This document shows, piece after piece, positions 8,200-16,185 of a stretch of DNA of 61,713 nt. A program made the translations under genes and the position numbers. Under the pieces are notes generated by a model. The model saw only the letters and a list, made by a program, of their open reading frames with translations. It ran no database searches and had not been told where the DNA came from. The DNA is taken from the NCBI GenBank assembly GCA_036393295.1, contig DASWHF010000068.1:1-61713 (forward strand), in the 5' to 3' direction. Position 1 is the first letter of the stretch. Every line of letters begins with the position of its first letter. This DNA is from DASWHF01 sp036393295. GTDB lineage: Bacteria; Pseudomonadota; Gammaproteobacteria; Acidiferrobacterales; UBA6901.

Positions 8200-8865
8200 A
8201 TGAATCTTCCCGACGGATTGTTGCCGCCCGCGTGGCTGTGGCTCGGCCACGCCGCGCTGCTCGCGCTCGCGCTGTTCGCCGCCCGGCGGTTGCCGTGGCG
8301 GCGGCTGCGCGACGGCGAGCAGCTCAACGTGTTCCTCGGCGCCTGCGTGGTGCTGATGGTGTTGTGGCGCATCAAGGCGGGCGTCGCGCCGGGGCTCAAT
8401 TTCCATTTTCTCGGCGCGACCCTCGCGACCCTCATGTTCGGCTGGCGGCTGGCCTTGCTCGCCATGGCGATCGTGGTCGCCGGCGTCACGCTGAGCGGCC
8501 TGGGCGGCTGGCAGGCGTATTCGATCAACGCGCTGCTGATGGGTGCGCTCCCGGTGGCGGTGAGCCATGCGATCTACCGCGCCGCCGCGCGCCGGCTGCC
8601 GCGGCATTTCTTCGTCTATGTCTTCGTCGCCGGTTTCTTCGGCGCCGCGGCGGCGATGGCCGCGACCGGCCTGGCGTCCGCATCGTTGTTCGTGGCCGCC
8701 GGGACCTACGGCCTGGGCTATCTCGCCGAGCACTATCTGCCGTTTTATCTGCTGATGGTTTTCCCCGAGGCGATCCTGACCGGCTCCGCGCTCGCGCTCA
8801 TGGTCGTGTACCGGCCGCACTGGGTGGCGACCTTCGACGACGATACTTATATTAAGAACAAGTAG
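8200..8865 (+). CDS. CbiM-like integral membrane protein (COG3235 type)
   Basis: A 221-residue, highly hydrophobic protein with about six or seven membrane segments. It begins MNLPDGLLP, close to the N-terminal motif of CbiM/NikM-type energy-coupling-factor substrate components (M.I.DG.L). YSINALLMGALPV in the middle is the second conserved CbiM-like region. No CbiN, CbiQ or ATPase gene is nearby, so it may act as a solo S-component-like permease, possibly for a metal such as cobalt, nickel or copper. The ATG at 8200 is chosen because the DGLLP motif then sits at the N-terminus. The divergent cupredoxin neighbour hints at a copper link, which is inference only. Confidence 0.75.
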   Translation: MNLPDGLLPPAWLWLGHAALLALALFAARRLPWRRLRDGEQLNVFLGACVVLMVLWRIKAGVAPGLNFHFLGATLATLMFGWRLALLAMAIVVAGVTLSGLGGWQAYSINALLMGALPVAVSHAIYRAAARRLPRHFFVYVFVAGFFGAAAAMAATGLASASLFVAAGTYGLGYLAEHYLPFYLLMVFPEAILTGSALALMVVYRPHWVATFDDDTYIKNK

Positions 8866-8956
8866 GCGCCGTCGAGACCGGCCACGCCCATGGAGGTGCC
8901 GCGTATTTGCGGGTATGCTTCGCCGGTCTCGGCCGCGCCGTCATCGGGGACTCGCC

Positions 8957-9679
8957 ATGATCATGCTCTATCAATTCCGGCCGCTGTGGGGCCTGCCGAG
9001 CGCCAGCCCGTTCTGCATGAAGGTCGAGACCTACTTGCGCATGGCCGGCCTGCCCTACGAGGTCGTCCGGCGCGCCGACATCCGCAAGGCCCCGAAGGGC
9101 AAGTTTCCCTACATCGAGGACCACGGCCGGCACATCGCCGACTCGCGCTTCATCATCGATTATCTCAAGTCCACCTACGGAAACGCGCTCGACGCGGCCT
9201 TGAGTCCGGCCCAGCGCGCCATGGCGCTGGGCTTGCAGCGATTGATGGAGGAGCATCTCTACTGGGCGGTGGTTCACGACCGTTGGGCGGTGCGCGCGCA
9301 CTGGGAGGTCACGCGCCGCGCGATCTTCGGATTCCTGCCGGTGGTGGTGCGGCGGATGATCGCGCAGATGATGCGCAAGAAGGCGCTCGCCCAGCTCTAC
9401 GGCCACGGCATGGGGCGGCACGATTCCGAGGAGATCTATGCGCTGGCCAGGCAGGACCTCGATGCGCTCGCCGATTTCCTCGGCGACAAGCCGTTCTTCA
9501 TGGGCGAGACGCCGACCTCGCTCGACGCGACCGCCTTCGCCTTTCTCGCCAGCCTGCTGGCGCCGCCTTTCGATTCGCCGCTCAAGGCCCATGCCCGGTT
9601 GCTGCCGCGGCTGACGCGCTATGTGGAACGCATGGCCGGGAAGTACTTTCCGGACGCCGGACGGCCCGCGGCGGCGTGA
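8957..9679 (+). CDS. Glutathione S-transferase family protein (metaxin/Fax-like)
   Basis: A 240-residue soluble protein. The N-terminal thioredoxin-like half contains ASPFCMKVETYLRMAGLPYE near residues 15-34, where Ser/Cys occupy the GSH-activating position, then GKFPYIED and DSRFIIDYL. The all-helical C-terminal half ends with ETPTSLDATAFAFLA, as in the GST_C-like domain of the metaxin/failed-axon-connections group. The ATG at 8957 (MIMLYQF) was preferred over 8915 because the leader has no conserved content. The substrate is unknown. It converges on cnoX with three bases between stop codons. Confidence 0.85.
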   Translation: MIMLYQFRPLWGLPSASPFCMKVETYLRMAGLPYEVVRRADIRKAPKGKFPYIEDHGRHIADSRFIIDYLKSTYGNALDAALSPAQRAMALGLQRLMEEHLYWAVVHDRWAVRAHWEVTRRAIFGFLPVVVRRMIAQMMRKKALAQLYGHGMGRHDSEEIYALARQDLDALADFLGDKPFFMGETPTSLDATAFAFLASLLAPPFDSPLKAHARLLPRLTRYVERMAGKYFPDAGRPAAA

Positions 9680-9682
9680 CGC

Positions 9683-10546
9683 TCAGTTGAGCGCCATCGA
9701 CAACTGCCGGCGGTAGGCGTTCACCAGCTCGCCGCTGCCGCCGAGCAGGTTGAACACTGCCAGCATGGTCTTGCGGCCGGCGTCGTCACGGAACTGGCGG
9801 TCGCGGCGCACGATTTCGAGAAGTTGTTCGAGCGCGCCGGCGTGGTCTTCCGCCAGGACCTTGAGCGCGCTCAGCCGGTAGCGCGCCTCCAGGTCGCCGG
9901 GATCGCGGGCGATGCGCGCACCGAGCTCCTCGGCCGGCGGACTGCCGGCGGCGATGCGCCGGAACGCGAGCTGCGTCCGCAGCGCCGCGAGCTCCGGATC
10001 GCCCTGGGCGGCGATCGATACGCTGTTCAAGACCTGCTCGCCCTCGTCGAGCCGTCCGAGCCCGAGCAGCACACGGGCGCGGGCGAACTTCACCCGGTCG
10101 TAGTCGGGATCGAGCCCGGCCGCCTGTTCGATGCCGGCCAGCGCCTCGTCCAGGCGCCCGGCCCGGGCGGCGGCCAGCGCCGCGTCGAGCAGCGTATCCG
10201 CGGGGCGCGGAATGTGGCGGTCGAGCAGCGCGCGGATCACCGGTTCCGGCTGGGCGCCCAGGAACTCGTCCACCACCGCACCGTTCCTGAAGACCTTGAC
10301 GGTCGGCAGGCTGCGGACACCGTAGCGCGCGGCCAGCTCCTGTTCGCGGTCGGCATTGACCTTGGCGAGGAAGAACCTGCCTTGGTATTCGTCGGCGAGC
10401 CCGGCCAGGACCGGCATCAGCATGCGGCAGGGGCCGCACCAGTCGGCCCAGAAATCCACGACCACCGGCATGGTGCGGGATTTGTCCAGGACCTCGGCGA
10501 AAAAGGTCGAGAGCGTGACGTCGGCGCTGTGGGCGGTGCGGGTCAT
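9683..10546 (-). CDS. cnoX: Thioredoxin-domain co-chaperone CnoX/YbbN
   Basis: A 287-residue protein with an N-terminal thioredoxin domain and a C-terminal helical TPR-like region, the layout of YbbN/CnoX, which binds GroEL and DnaK clients under oxidative stress. Here the redox motif WCGPC (Cys37, Cys40) is complete, whereas E. coli CnoX has lost the second cysteine, so this protein may be redox-active. SLPTVKVF with the cis-proline lies near 78. TPR-like repeats run from about residue 118 to the end. The start at 10546 follows directly from tRNA-side sequence, with MTRTAHS as N-terminus. Confidence 0.9.
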   Translation of the reverse strand: MTRTAHSADVTLSTFFAEVLDKSRTMPVVVDFWADWCGPCRMLMPVLAGLADEYQGRFFLAKVNADREQELAARYGVRSLPTVKVFRNGAVVDEFLGAQPEPVIRALLDRHIPRPADTLLDAALAAARAGRLDEALAGIEQAAGLDPDYDRVKFARARVLLGLGRLDEGEQVLNSVSIAAQGDPELAALRTQLAFRRIAAGSPPAEELGARIARDPGDLEARYRLSALKVLAEDHAGALEQLLEIVRRDRQFRDDAGRKTMLAVFNLLGGSGELVNAYRRQLSMALN

Positions 10547-10605
10547 GGCGAAAAAACGGGTGTTTGGCGACTCGGGGGATATGCGGCCGGCGCCCGGTGT
10601 TTCAA

Positions 10606-10660
10606 GCCGGATGGCGCTCCCCCAAGCCAGACGGCGTGAGTTTCGCCGGATGGCGCTCCC
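10606..10660. repeat. 16-bp direct repeat copying the tRNA-Glu 3' end
   Basis: GCCGGATGGCGCTCCC occurs at 10606-10621 and again at 10645-10660. The second copy contains the last ten bases of the tRNA-Glu gene, including CCA. Duplication of a tRNA 3' end is a typical scar of integrase attachment sites, but no integrase is present and the copies are only 39 bp apart. A local slippage duplication is equally possible. Confidence 0.7.
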
Positions 10661-10726
10661 TAGGGGACTCGAACCCCTGTTTTCGCCGTGAGAGGGCGAC
10701 GTCCTAGGCCACTAGACGAAGGGAGC
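10651..10726 (-). tRNA. tRNA-Glu (anticodon CUC)
   Basis: Read on the minus strand, the 76-nt gene folds into a full cloverleaf. The acceptor stem pairs GCTCCCT with AGGGAGC, and the discriminator G and CCA are encoded. The D-arm contains AGTGGCCTAGGAC. The anticodon stem-loop is TCGCC-CTCTCAC-GGCGA with anticodon CTC, and the T-arm is CAGGGGTTCGAGTCCCCT-like. The body matches gammaproteobacterial tRNA-Glu, but with C34 rather than the usual U34, so it reads GAG. Confidence 0.96.
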
Positions 10727-10766
10727 ATTGGCCTTTCGGCTTACCGTTAGCCCGAAAAGGGGTGCT

Positions 10767-10794
10767 ATTATACGCACCCGGGACTTTTTAACAA
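10767..10794 (-). promoter_or_regulatory. Sigma-70 promoter of tRNA-Glu
   Basis: On the minus strand TTGTTA (10789-10794) and a perfect TATAAT (10767-10772) are separated by 16 bp. They are followed by a G+C-rich discriminator (GCACCCC), the hallmark of stringently controlled stable-RNA promoters. Transcription would start near 10760, about 34 bases before the mature tRNA 5' end. Confidence 0.85.
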
Positions 10795-10840
10795 CGAACC
10801 AATAACCCTCGGACAGGCGCTTAAGACCCAAGGTGATACG

Positions 10841-12154
10841 ATTAACACGCCGTTGATCATTCCCCGCGCGGAGCATCCCATCTCGCGCGCCCAGATCAGT
10901 GAGAACGCCCTGAAAGTCCTGAACCGCCTGCGGGAGGCGGGTTACGCCAGCCTGCTGGTCGGCGGCTGCGTGCGCGACCTGATGCTGGGCCGCGAGCCCA
11001 AGGACTTCGACGTCGTCACCGACGCCCACCCCGAGCAGATCAAGCAGGTGTTCCGCAACGCCCGGCTGATCGGCCGGCGTTTCCGGCTGGCGCACGTGCA
11101 CTTCGGCCGCCAGATCATCGAGGTCGCCACCTTCCGCGCCACGCCGCGCGCCGACGAGCCGGAGGACGGCGAGGACGCGGACGACACGACCGACCGCTAT
11201 CACGCCGCCAACGTCTTCGGCACCCAGGAGGAGGACGCGCTGCGGCGCGACTTCACCGTCAACGCGCTGTATTACAACATCCGCGATTTTTCGGTGATGG
11301 ACTACGTCGGTGGCGCCCAGGATCTCAAGCACGGCATCCTGTGCATGATCGGCGATCCCGAGACCCGCTATCGCGAGGACCCGGTGCGCATGCTGCGGGT
11401 CATCCGCTTCGCCGCCAAGCTCGGTTTCCGCATCGAGGACCGGACCGCCGCGCCGATCCGCGATCTCGCCCACCTGCTGCTGACGGTGCCGCCGGCGCGC
11501 ACCTTCGAGGAGGTGCTGAAGCTGTTTCACGGCGGCTACGCGGTCGAGACCTACGAGCTGCTGCGCCAGTACGGCCTGTTCCAGTTCCTGTTCCCGCTCA
11601 CCGAGGAGAGTCTCGGCGGCGAGGACCAGCACTACCCGCGCGTGCTGCTGCCCCAGGCCCTGACCAACACCGACGCGCGCGTCGAGCAGGACAAGCCGGT
11701 GAATCCGGCCTTCCTGTTCGCGGCGATCCTGTGGGAACCGGTGCGGCTCGAGGCGCAGCGGCTGATCGAGGGAGGTGCGATGCCCTACGAGGCCTGGCAG
11801 CAGGCCGGCGAGGGCGTGTTGCGCCAACAGCTCAAACATGTCTCCATCCCCAAGCGCTACAGCGTGCCGATGCGCGAGATCTGGCTGGCGCAGCTCAAGC
11901 TGCCGCGCCGCCAGGGCAAGAGCGCGTTCCGCATGCTCGAGAGCAAGCGCTTCCGTGCGGCGTACGATTTCCTGCTGTTGCGCGCCCATGCCGGCGAGGA
12001 GGAGCGCGAGCTGGCCGACTGGTGGACGCGCTTCCAGGAGGTCGATCCCGATGAGCGCGGCGGCATGGTGCGCGCGCTCGGACCCCAGGAAGGCGCCACG
12101 CGCCGCCGCCGGCGGCGCCGCAAGCGCCGCGACAAGAGCCATGACGTCGGGTGA
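10841..12154 (+). CDS. pcnB: Poly(A) polymerase I, apparent AUU start
   Basis: Adds 3' poly(A) tails that promote mRNA decay. The nucleotidyltransferase motif VGGCVRDLMLG is followed by KDFDVVTDA with the metal-binding DxD near residues 55-57. RRDFTVNALYYN and the basic C-terminal tail (RRRRRRRKRR) are typical of PcnB rather than CCA-adding enzyme. No ATG or GTG lies in frame at a sensible place. AAGGTG at 10830-10835 is five bases before an ATT at 10841, whereas the only other candidate, TTG at 10853, is 17 bases away. E. coli pcnB also starts at AUU, so 10841 is preferred (437 residues). It overlaps folK by 14 bases. Confidence 0.93.
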   Translation: MNTPLIIPRAEHPISRAQISENALKVLNRLREAGYASLLVGGCVRDLMLGREPKDFDVVTDAHPEQIKQVFRNARLIGRRFRLAHVHFGRQIIEVATFRATPRADEPEDGEDADDTTDRYHAANVFGTQEEDALRRDFTVNALYYNIRDFSVMDYVGGAQDLKHGILCMIGDPETRYREDPVRMLRVIRFAAKLGFRIEDRTAAPIRDLAHLLLTVPPARTFEEVLKLFHGGYAVETYELLRQYGLFQFLFPLTEESLGGEDQHYPRVLLPQALTNTDARVEQDKPVNPAFLFAAILWEPVRLEAQRLIEGGAMPYEAWQQAGEGVLRQQLKHVSIPKRYSVPMREIWLAQLKLPRRQGKSAFRMLESKRFRAAYDFLLLRAHAGEEERELADWWTRFQEVDPDERGGMVRALGPQEGATRRRRRRRKRRDKSHDVG

Positions 12155-12683
12155 CGGCCGCGCGCGCGCCTATATTGCGCTCGGCAGCAATCTCGACGAT
12201 CCCATTGCCCAGGTCCGGCGCGGCGCGGCGCTGCTCGCCGCGCTGCCGACCACGCATTGGGAGGCCGGCTCATCGTTGTATCGCACCGCGCCGGTCGGTC
12301 GGGCCGATCAGCCGGATTTCATCAACGCGGTATGCCGGCTCAGCACGGCGCTCGCCCCCGAGGCGCTGATGCGCGCGCTGCTCGACATCGAGGCGGCGCG
12401 CGGCCGCCGGCGCGGCGAGCCCGGCGGGCCGCGCACGCTGGATCTCGATCTGCTCCTGTATTTTCCGGCGAATTCGACGGTCTCCGTGACCCGCGAGGCG
12501 CCGGGCCTGACATTGCCGCACCCGAGGCTCCACGAACGCGCCTTCGTCCTGTATCCTTTAGCCGAGATCGCCCCCGATGCGGCGATCCCGGGGCGCGGGC
12601 GGGTGGCCGATCTGCTGGCCGGCTGCGCCGGACAGCGGATCGAGCGACTGGCCAGCGGATTGACGAGCGGCGAGCAGGACTAG
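12141..12683 (+). CDS. folK: 2-amino-4-hydroxy-6-hydroxymethyldihydropteridine pyrophosphokinase (HPPK)
   Basis: Transfers pyrophosphate from ATP to the pterin in folate biosynthesis. The 180-residue protein begins with AYIALGSNLDDP, the conserved HPPK N-terminus. It contains SSLYRTAPVG, the pterin-contacting segment, and RTLDLDLLLY with the two Mg-binding aspartates, then LPHPRLHERAFVL. The ATG at 12141 overlaps the end of pcnB in another frame. The pcnB-folK pair is a common gammaproteobacterial arrangement and suggests translational coupling. Confidence 0.95.
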   Translation: MTSGDGRARAYIALGSNLDDPIAQVRRGAALLAALPTTHWEAGSSLYRTAPVGRADQPDFINAVCRLSTALAPEALMRALLDIEAARGRRRGEPGGPRTLDLDLLLYFPANSTVSVTREAPGLTLPHPRLHERAFVLYPLAEIAPDAAIPGRGRVADLLAGCAGQRIERLASGLTSGEQD

Positions 12684-12692
12684 ATCAGAACC

Positions 12693-13376
12693 ATGAGCTC
12701 CAGCACCCAGACCGCGACGCCCTTCGGCCTCGCCGCCCCGAATCCCGGCTACGTGGTGGTGGAGGGGCCGATCGGCGTCGGCAAGACCAGCCTGGCCGAG
12801 AAGCTCTCGCAGGCCTACGGCAGCGGCCTGGTGCTGGAGCGGCCGGAGGAGAACCCGTTCCTGGAGCGCTTTTACCAGTCGCGCAAGCAGTACGCGCTGC
12901 CCACCCAGCTGTATTTTCTTTTCCAGCGCGCCCGGCAATTGCAGGAGTTCAAGCAGGGCGACATGTTCCAGCCGACGCGGGTCGCCGATTTCCTGCTCGA
13001 GAAGGACAGCCTGTTCGCGCGCATCACGCTCGACGACGACGAGTGGCGGCTCTACGACCAGGTCTATCAGCAGCTCAGCCTCGACCTGCCGGCGCCCGAC
13101 CTGGTGATCTACCTGCAGGCGCCGGTCGACGTGCTGCTGGACCGGGTGCGACGGCGCGGCGTGGCCTACGAGCGCGGCATCGACCGCGACTACCTCGAGA
13201 CCGTGGTCGACGCCTACACGCGCTTCTTCTATCACTACACCGCCGCGCCGCTGTTGATCGTCAACGCCGCCGCCGCCAATTTCGTCGAGAGTGACGCCGA
13301 CTTCCAGTCGCTGCTCGAGCATCTGCGCGGCGTGAAGAGCGGCCGCCACTTCTACAATCCGCTGCCGTCGCCATGA
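12693..13376 (+). CDS. Deoxynucleoside kinase family protein
   Basis: A 227-residue dNK/Dck-type kinase, predicted to phosphorylate deoxynucleosides for nucleotide salvage. The Walker A loop GPIGVGKTS lies at residues 25-33. LERPEENPFLERFY near 49 is the family's conserved segment with the base-contacting Glu. DFLLEKDSLFA (the D-R/E region) and a lid with DRVRRRGVAYERG near 150 follow. It overlaps panB by four bases (ATGA), so it is in the folK-panBC operon. Substrate preference cannot be told from sequence. Confidence 0.88.
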   Translation: MSSSTQTATPFGLAAPNPGYVVVEGPIGVGKTSLAEKLSQAYGSGLVLERPEENPFLERFYQSRKQYALPTQLYFLFQRARQLQEFKQGDMFQPTRVADFLLEKDSLFARITLDDDEWRLYDQVYQQLSLDLPAPDLVIYLQAPVDVLLDRVRRRGVAYERGIDRDYLETVVDAYTRFFYHYTAAPLLIVNAAAANFVESDADFQSLLEHLRGVKSGRHFYNPLPSP

Positions 13377-14173
13377 AACCGGTCACGGTCGGCACGCTCA
13401 AGGCCATGCGCGAGACCGGCGAGAAGATCGTCTGTCTCACGGCCTACGATTACAGCTTCGCGGCGCTGCTCGACCGCGCCGGCGTCGACATGGTGATGGT
13501 CGGCGACTCGCTCGGCATGGTGATGCAGGGCCACGCCAGCACGCTGCCGGTGACGGTCGACGAGCTGGTCTATCACTGCGCGTGCGTGGCGCGCGGCGTG
13601 CGACGCGCCCTGATCATCGGCGACATGCCGTTCATGAGCTACCAGATCGCGCCCGAGCAGGCGATCGAGAACGCCGGGCGGCTGATGCAGGAGGGCGGGG
13701 CGCACGTGGTCAAGCTGGAGGGCGGCGCGCCGATGGTCAAGACCGTGCACTTCCTGGTGGAGCGCGGCATCCCGGTCTGCGGACACCTCGGGCTCACGCC
13801 GCAGTCGGTGCACCAGCTCGGCGGTTACCGCGTGCAGGGGCGCGACCCGGACAGCGCCCAGCGCCTGCGCGACGATGCCCGGCGCCTGGAGGATGCCGGC
13901 GCCAGCCTGCTGGTGCTGGAGGCGGTTCCGGCCGCGCTCGCCAGGACGATCACCGATGCGCTCACGATTCCCACCATCGGCATCGGCGCCGGCCCGGATT
14001 GCAGCGGCCAGGTGCTGGTGCTGCAGGACATGCTCGGCATCTACCCGCGCCCAAGCCCCAAGTTCTCGAAGAACTTCATGGACGGCGCCAAGAGCATCGA
14101 GGACGCGGTCATGGCCTATGTCGACGCGGTGCGCGCCGGGCGGTTTCCGGGGCCGGAGCACAGCTTCGATTGA
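13373..14173 (+). CDS. panB: 3-methyl-2-oxobutanoate hydroxymethyltransferase
   Basis: First committed step of pantothenate synthesis: transfers a hydroxymethyl group from methylene-tetrahydrofolate to 2-oxoisovalerate. At 266 residues it has normal length. CLTAYDYSFA, VMVGDSLGMVMQGH and GDMPFMSY carry the metal-binding Asp residues, and CGHLGLTPQ and GIGAGPDCSGQVLV follow. The start codon overlaps the end of the deoxynucleoside kinase gene and the TGA overlaps the panC start, so the genes are translationally coupled. Confidence 0.97.
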   Translation: MKPVTVGTLKAMRETGEKIVCLTAYDYSFAALLDRAGVDMVMVGDSLGMVMQGHASTLPVTVDELVYHCACVARGVRRALIIGDMPFMSYQIAPEQAIENAGRLMQEGGAHVVKLEGGAPMVKTVHFLVERGIPVCGHLGLTPQSVHQLGGYRVQGRDPDSAQRLRDDARRLEDAGASLLVLEAVPAALARTITDALTIPTIGIGAGPDCSGQVLVLQDMLGIYPRPSPKFSKNFMDGAKSIEDAVMAYVDAVRAGRFPGPEHSFD

Positions 14174-15018
14174 TCACCGCCCCCACTATCGCCGAGCTCA
14201 AGCAGCATATCGCCGCGCTGCGCGCCGCCGGCCGGCGCATCGCCTTCGTGCCGACCATGGGCAATCTGCACGCCGGCCACCGGCACCTCATGGAGCAGGC
14301 GCGCCGGCACGGTGACGCGGTGGTCGCGAGCATCTACGTCAATCCGCTGCAGTTCGGGCCGAACGAGGACTTCGCGGCCTATCCGCGCACGCCGGATGAC
14401 GACCGCCGGGTGCTGGAGGCGGCCGGCGTGGATCTGCTGTTCACGCCGGGCGACGACGAGATCTACCCGCGCGGCCGCGCGGCACAGACGATCGTCGAGG
14501 TGCCGGTACTCAGCGACATCCTGTGCGGCGCCCATCGCGCCGGGCATTTCCGCGGCGTCACCACCGTGGTCAACCGGCTGTTCAACCTGGTGACGCCGGA
14601 CGCGGCGCTGTTCGGCAAGAAGGACTATCAGCAACTGCTGCTGATCCGTCTGATGGTGTCGGACCTCGGCATGCCGGTCGAAATCGTCGGCATCGACACG
14701 GTGCGCGACGCCGACGGCCTGGCCTTGAGTTCGCGCAACGCCTATCTGAGCGCCGACGAGCGCAGGGCCGCGCCACGCCTGTACGCGGTGCTGCGCGAAC
14801 TGCGCGACCGGATAACTTCCACGGGCGCGCCGCCGGCCGGCGCCGAGGACCGGGCCAAGCAGGCGCTCACCGAAGCCGGCTTCCGGGCCGAATACGTCAG
14901 CGTGCGCCGTCAGCAGGACCTGGGCGAGCCGGGCGAGGGCGACAAGCAGTTGGTGATCCTGGCCGCCGCCTGGCTCGGCCGCGCGCGCTTGATCGACAAC
15001 CTCGAGTACGAGCTTTGA
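14170..15018 (+). CDS. panC: Pantothenate synthetase (pantoate-beta-alanine ligase), TTG start
   Basis: Joins pantoate to beta-alanine with ATP. The 282-residue protein matches family length when translated from TTG at 14170, whose bases overlap the panB stop (TTGA). No ATG is available before the first conserved motif. VPTMGNLHAGHRHLM near residue 29 is the HIGH-type ATP site. VNPLQFGPNEDFAAYPR, HFRGVTTVVNRLF, FGKKDYQQL and LALSSRNAYL are all conserved. No panD follows, so aspartate decarboxylase must be encoded elsewhere. Confidence 0.95.
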   Translation: MITAPTIAELKQHIAALRAAGRRIAFVPTMGNLHAGHRHLMEQARRHGDAVVASIYVNPLQFGPNEDFAAYPRTPDDDRRVLEAAGVDLLFTPGDDEIYPRGRAAQTIVEVPVLSDILCGAHRAGHFRGVTTVVNRLFNLVTPDAALFGKKDYQQLLLIRLMVSDLGMPVEIVGIDTVRDADGLALSSRNAYLSADERRAAPRLYAVLRELRDRITSTGAPPAGAEDRAKQALTEAGFRAEYVSVRRQQDLGEPGEGDKQLVILAAAWLGRARLIDNLEYEL

Positions 15019-15177
15019 CCGCATCGCGGTGCGCCGTCGCCACTTTGTTGTGTCGCGCGGCTGGCAGCCGCTTTCGGGAAATAGTCGCGGAGCGGCTTTT
15101 TCAGCATCCTGCCGGGCGTTTGAGTTTGACGGCATGCGCGGGCATCATGGGCGCATGATTTACGCACGGAGCGCCCC

Positions 15178-16164
15178 ATGCCCGTACTGACCGGCGACAT
15201 CGGCGGCACCAAGACGCTGCTGCAGCTCGCCGATGTCGAGGGCGGCGCCTGCCGGGTGCTGGCCGAGCGGCGTTTCGACAGCGCCGCCTACAAGGATCTG
15301 GCGTCGATGGCCCAGGAGTTCGTCGCCGCCGAGCGGCCGGCCGCACGCGTGACCGGCGCCTGCTTCGGTGTCGCAGGGCCGGTCACGACGGCTGGCGGGC
15401 GCCAGACGGCCAAGCTCACCAATCTGCCGTGGCGGCTCGACAGCGCATCGCTCGCGCGCGCGCTCGATGTCCCCCACGTTCGGCTGATCAACGATTTTCA
15501 GGCGGTCGGTTACGGCCTCGAGGCGCTCAGGCCCGGCGACCTTTCGGTGCTGCAGCCGGGCCGCGCCGAGGCGCGCGCGCCGCGCGCGCTGATCGGCGCC
15601 GGCACCGGCCTCGGGGTCGGCGTGCTGGTGTGGTCGGGCGATCATTACGAGGTGCTGCCGAGCGAGGGCGGTCACGTCGACTTCGCGCCGACCGACGACC
15701 GTCAGATCGCGCTGCTCAATTTCCTGCGCGACCGGTACAAGCGCGTGTCGGTCGAGCGCGTGGTGTCCGGCCCGGGGCTGGTGAACATCTATCGCTTCCT
15801 CGCCCAGCAGCACGGGCACGCCACCGACGACCTCAGCGAGAGCCAGGCCGATCCGGCCGCCGCGATCAGCACCGCGGGCGCGCAGGGCAGCGACGCGCTG
15901 GCGGTCGAGGCCATGGAGATTTTCGTCGAGGCCTACGGTGCCTTCGCCGGCAATTTGGCGCTCAGCCTGCTGCCGCGCGGCGGCGTCTACATCGCCGGCG
16001 GCATCGCGCCCAAGATCGTCGAGATGTTGCGCACCGGGGATTTTCTCAACGCGTTCCGCGACAAGGGCCGCATGGGCGCGCTGCTCGAAGACATTCCGGT
16101 GCAGGTGGTGATGAATCCCAAGGTCGGGCTGTTGGGTGCGGCGCTGGCGGCCGGCCGTTTGTAG
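15178..16164 (+). CDS. glk: Glucokinase
   Basis: Phosphorylates glucose to glucose 6-phosphate. The 328-residue protein starts with GDIGGTKT, the phosphate-1 motif of the proteobacterial Glk family. LINDFQAVGYG carries the catalytic Asp near residue 106, and GAGTGLGVG and PSEGGHVDFAP (glucose-binding) follow. GGVYIAGGIAPK near 260 is the adenosine motif. An ACGGAG site lies upstream of the ATG. It lies 160 bp after panC and converges on the GH57 branching enzyme, so it may channel glucose released from glycogen. Confidence 0.95.
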   Translation: MPVLTGDIGGTKTLLQLADVEGGACRVLAERRFDSAAYKDLASMAQEFVAAERPAARVTGACFGVAGPVTTAGGRQTAKLTNLPWRLDSASLARALDVPHVRLINDFQAVGYGLEALRPGDLSVLQPGRAEARAPRALIGAGTGLGVGVLVWSGDHYEVLPSEGGHVDFAPTDDRQIALLNFLRDRYKRVSVERVVSGPGLVNIYRFLAQQHGHATDDLSESQADPAAAISTAGAQGSDALAVEAMEIFVEAYGAFAGNLALSLLPRGGVYIAGGIAPKIVEMLRTGDFLNAFRDKGRMGALLEDIPVQVVMNPKVGLLGAALAAGRL

Positions 16165-16185
16165 TCGCGGCGGCGACGGGCGACA

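Noticed and set aside
15019..15177. panD downstream of panC
   Set aside because: No frame with the GSC or other PanD features lies in the gap. The next gene is glucokinase.
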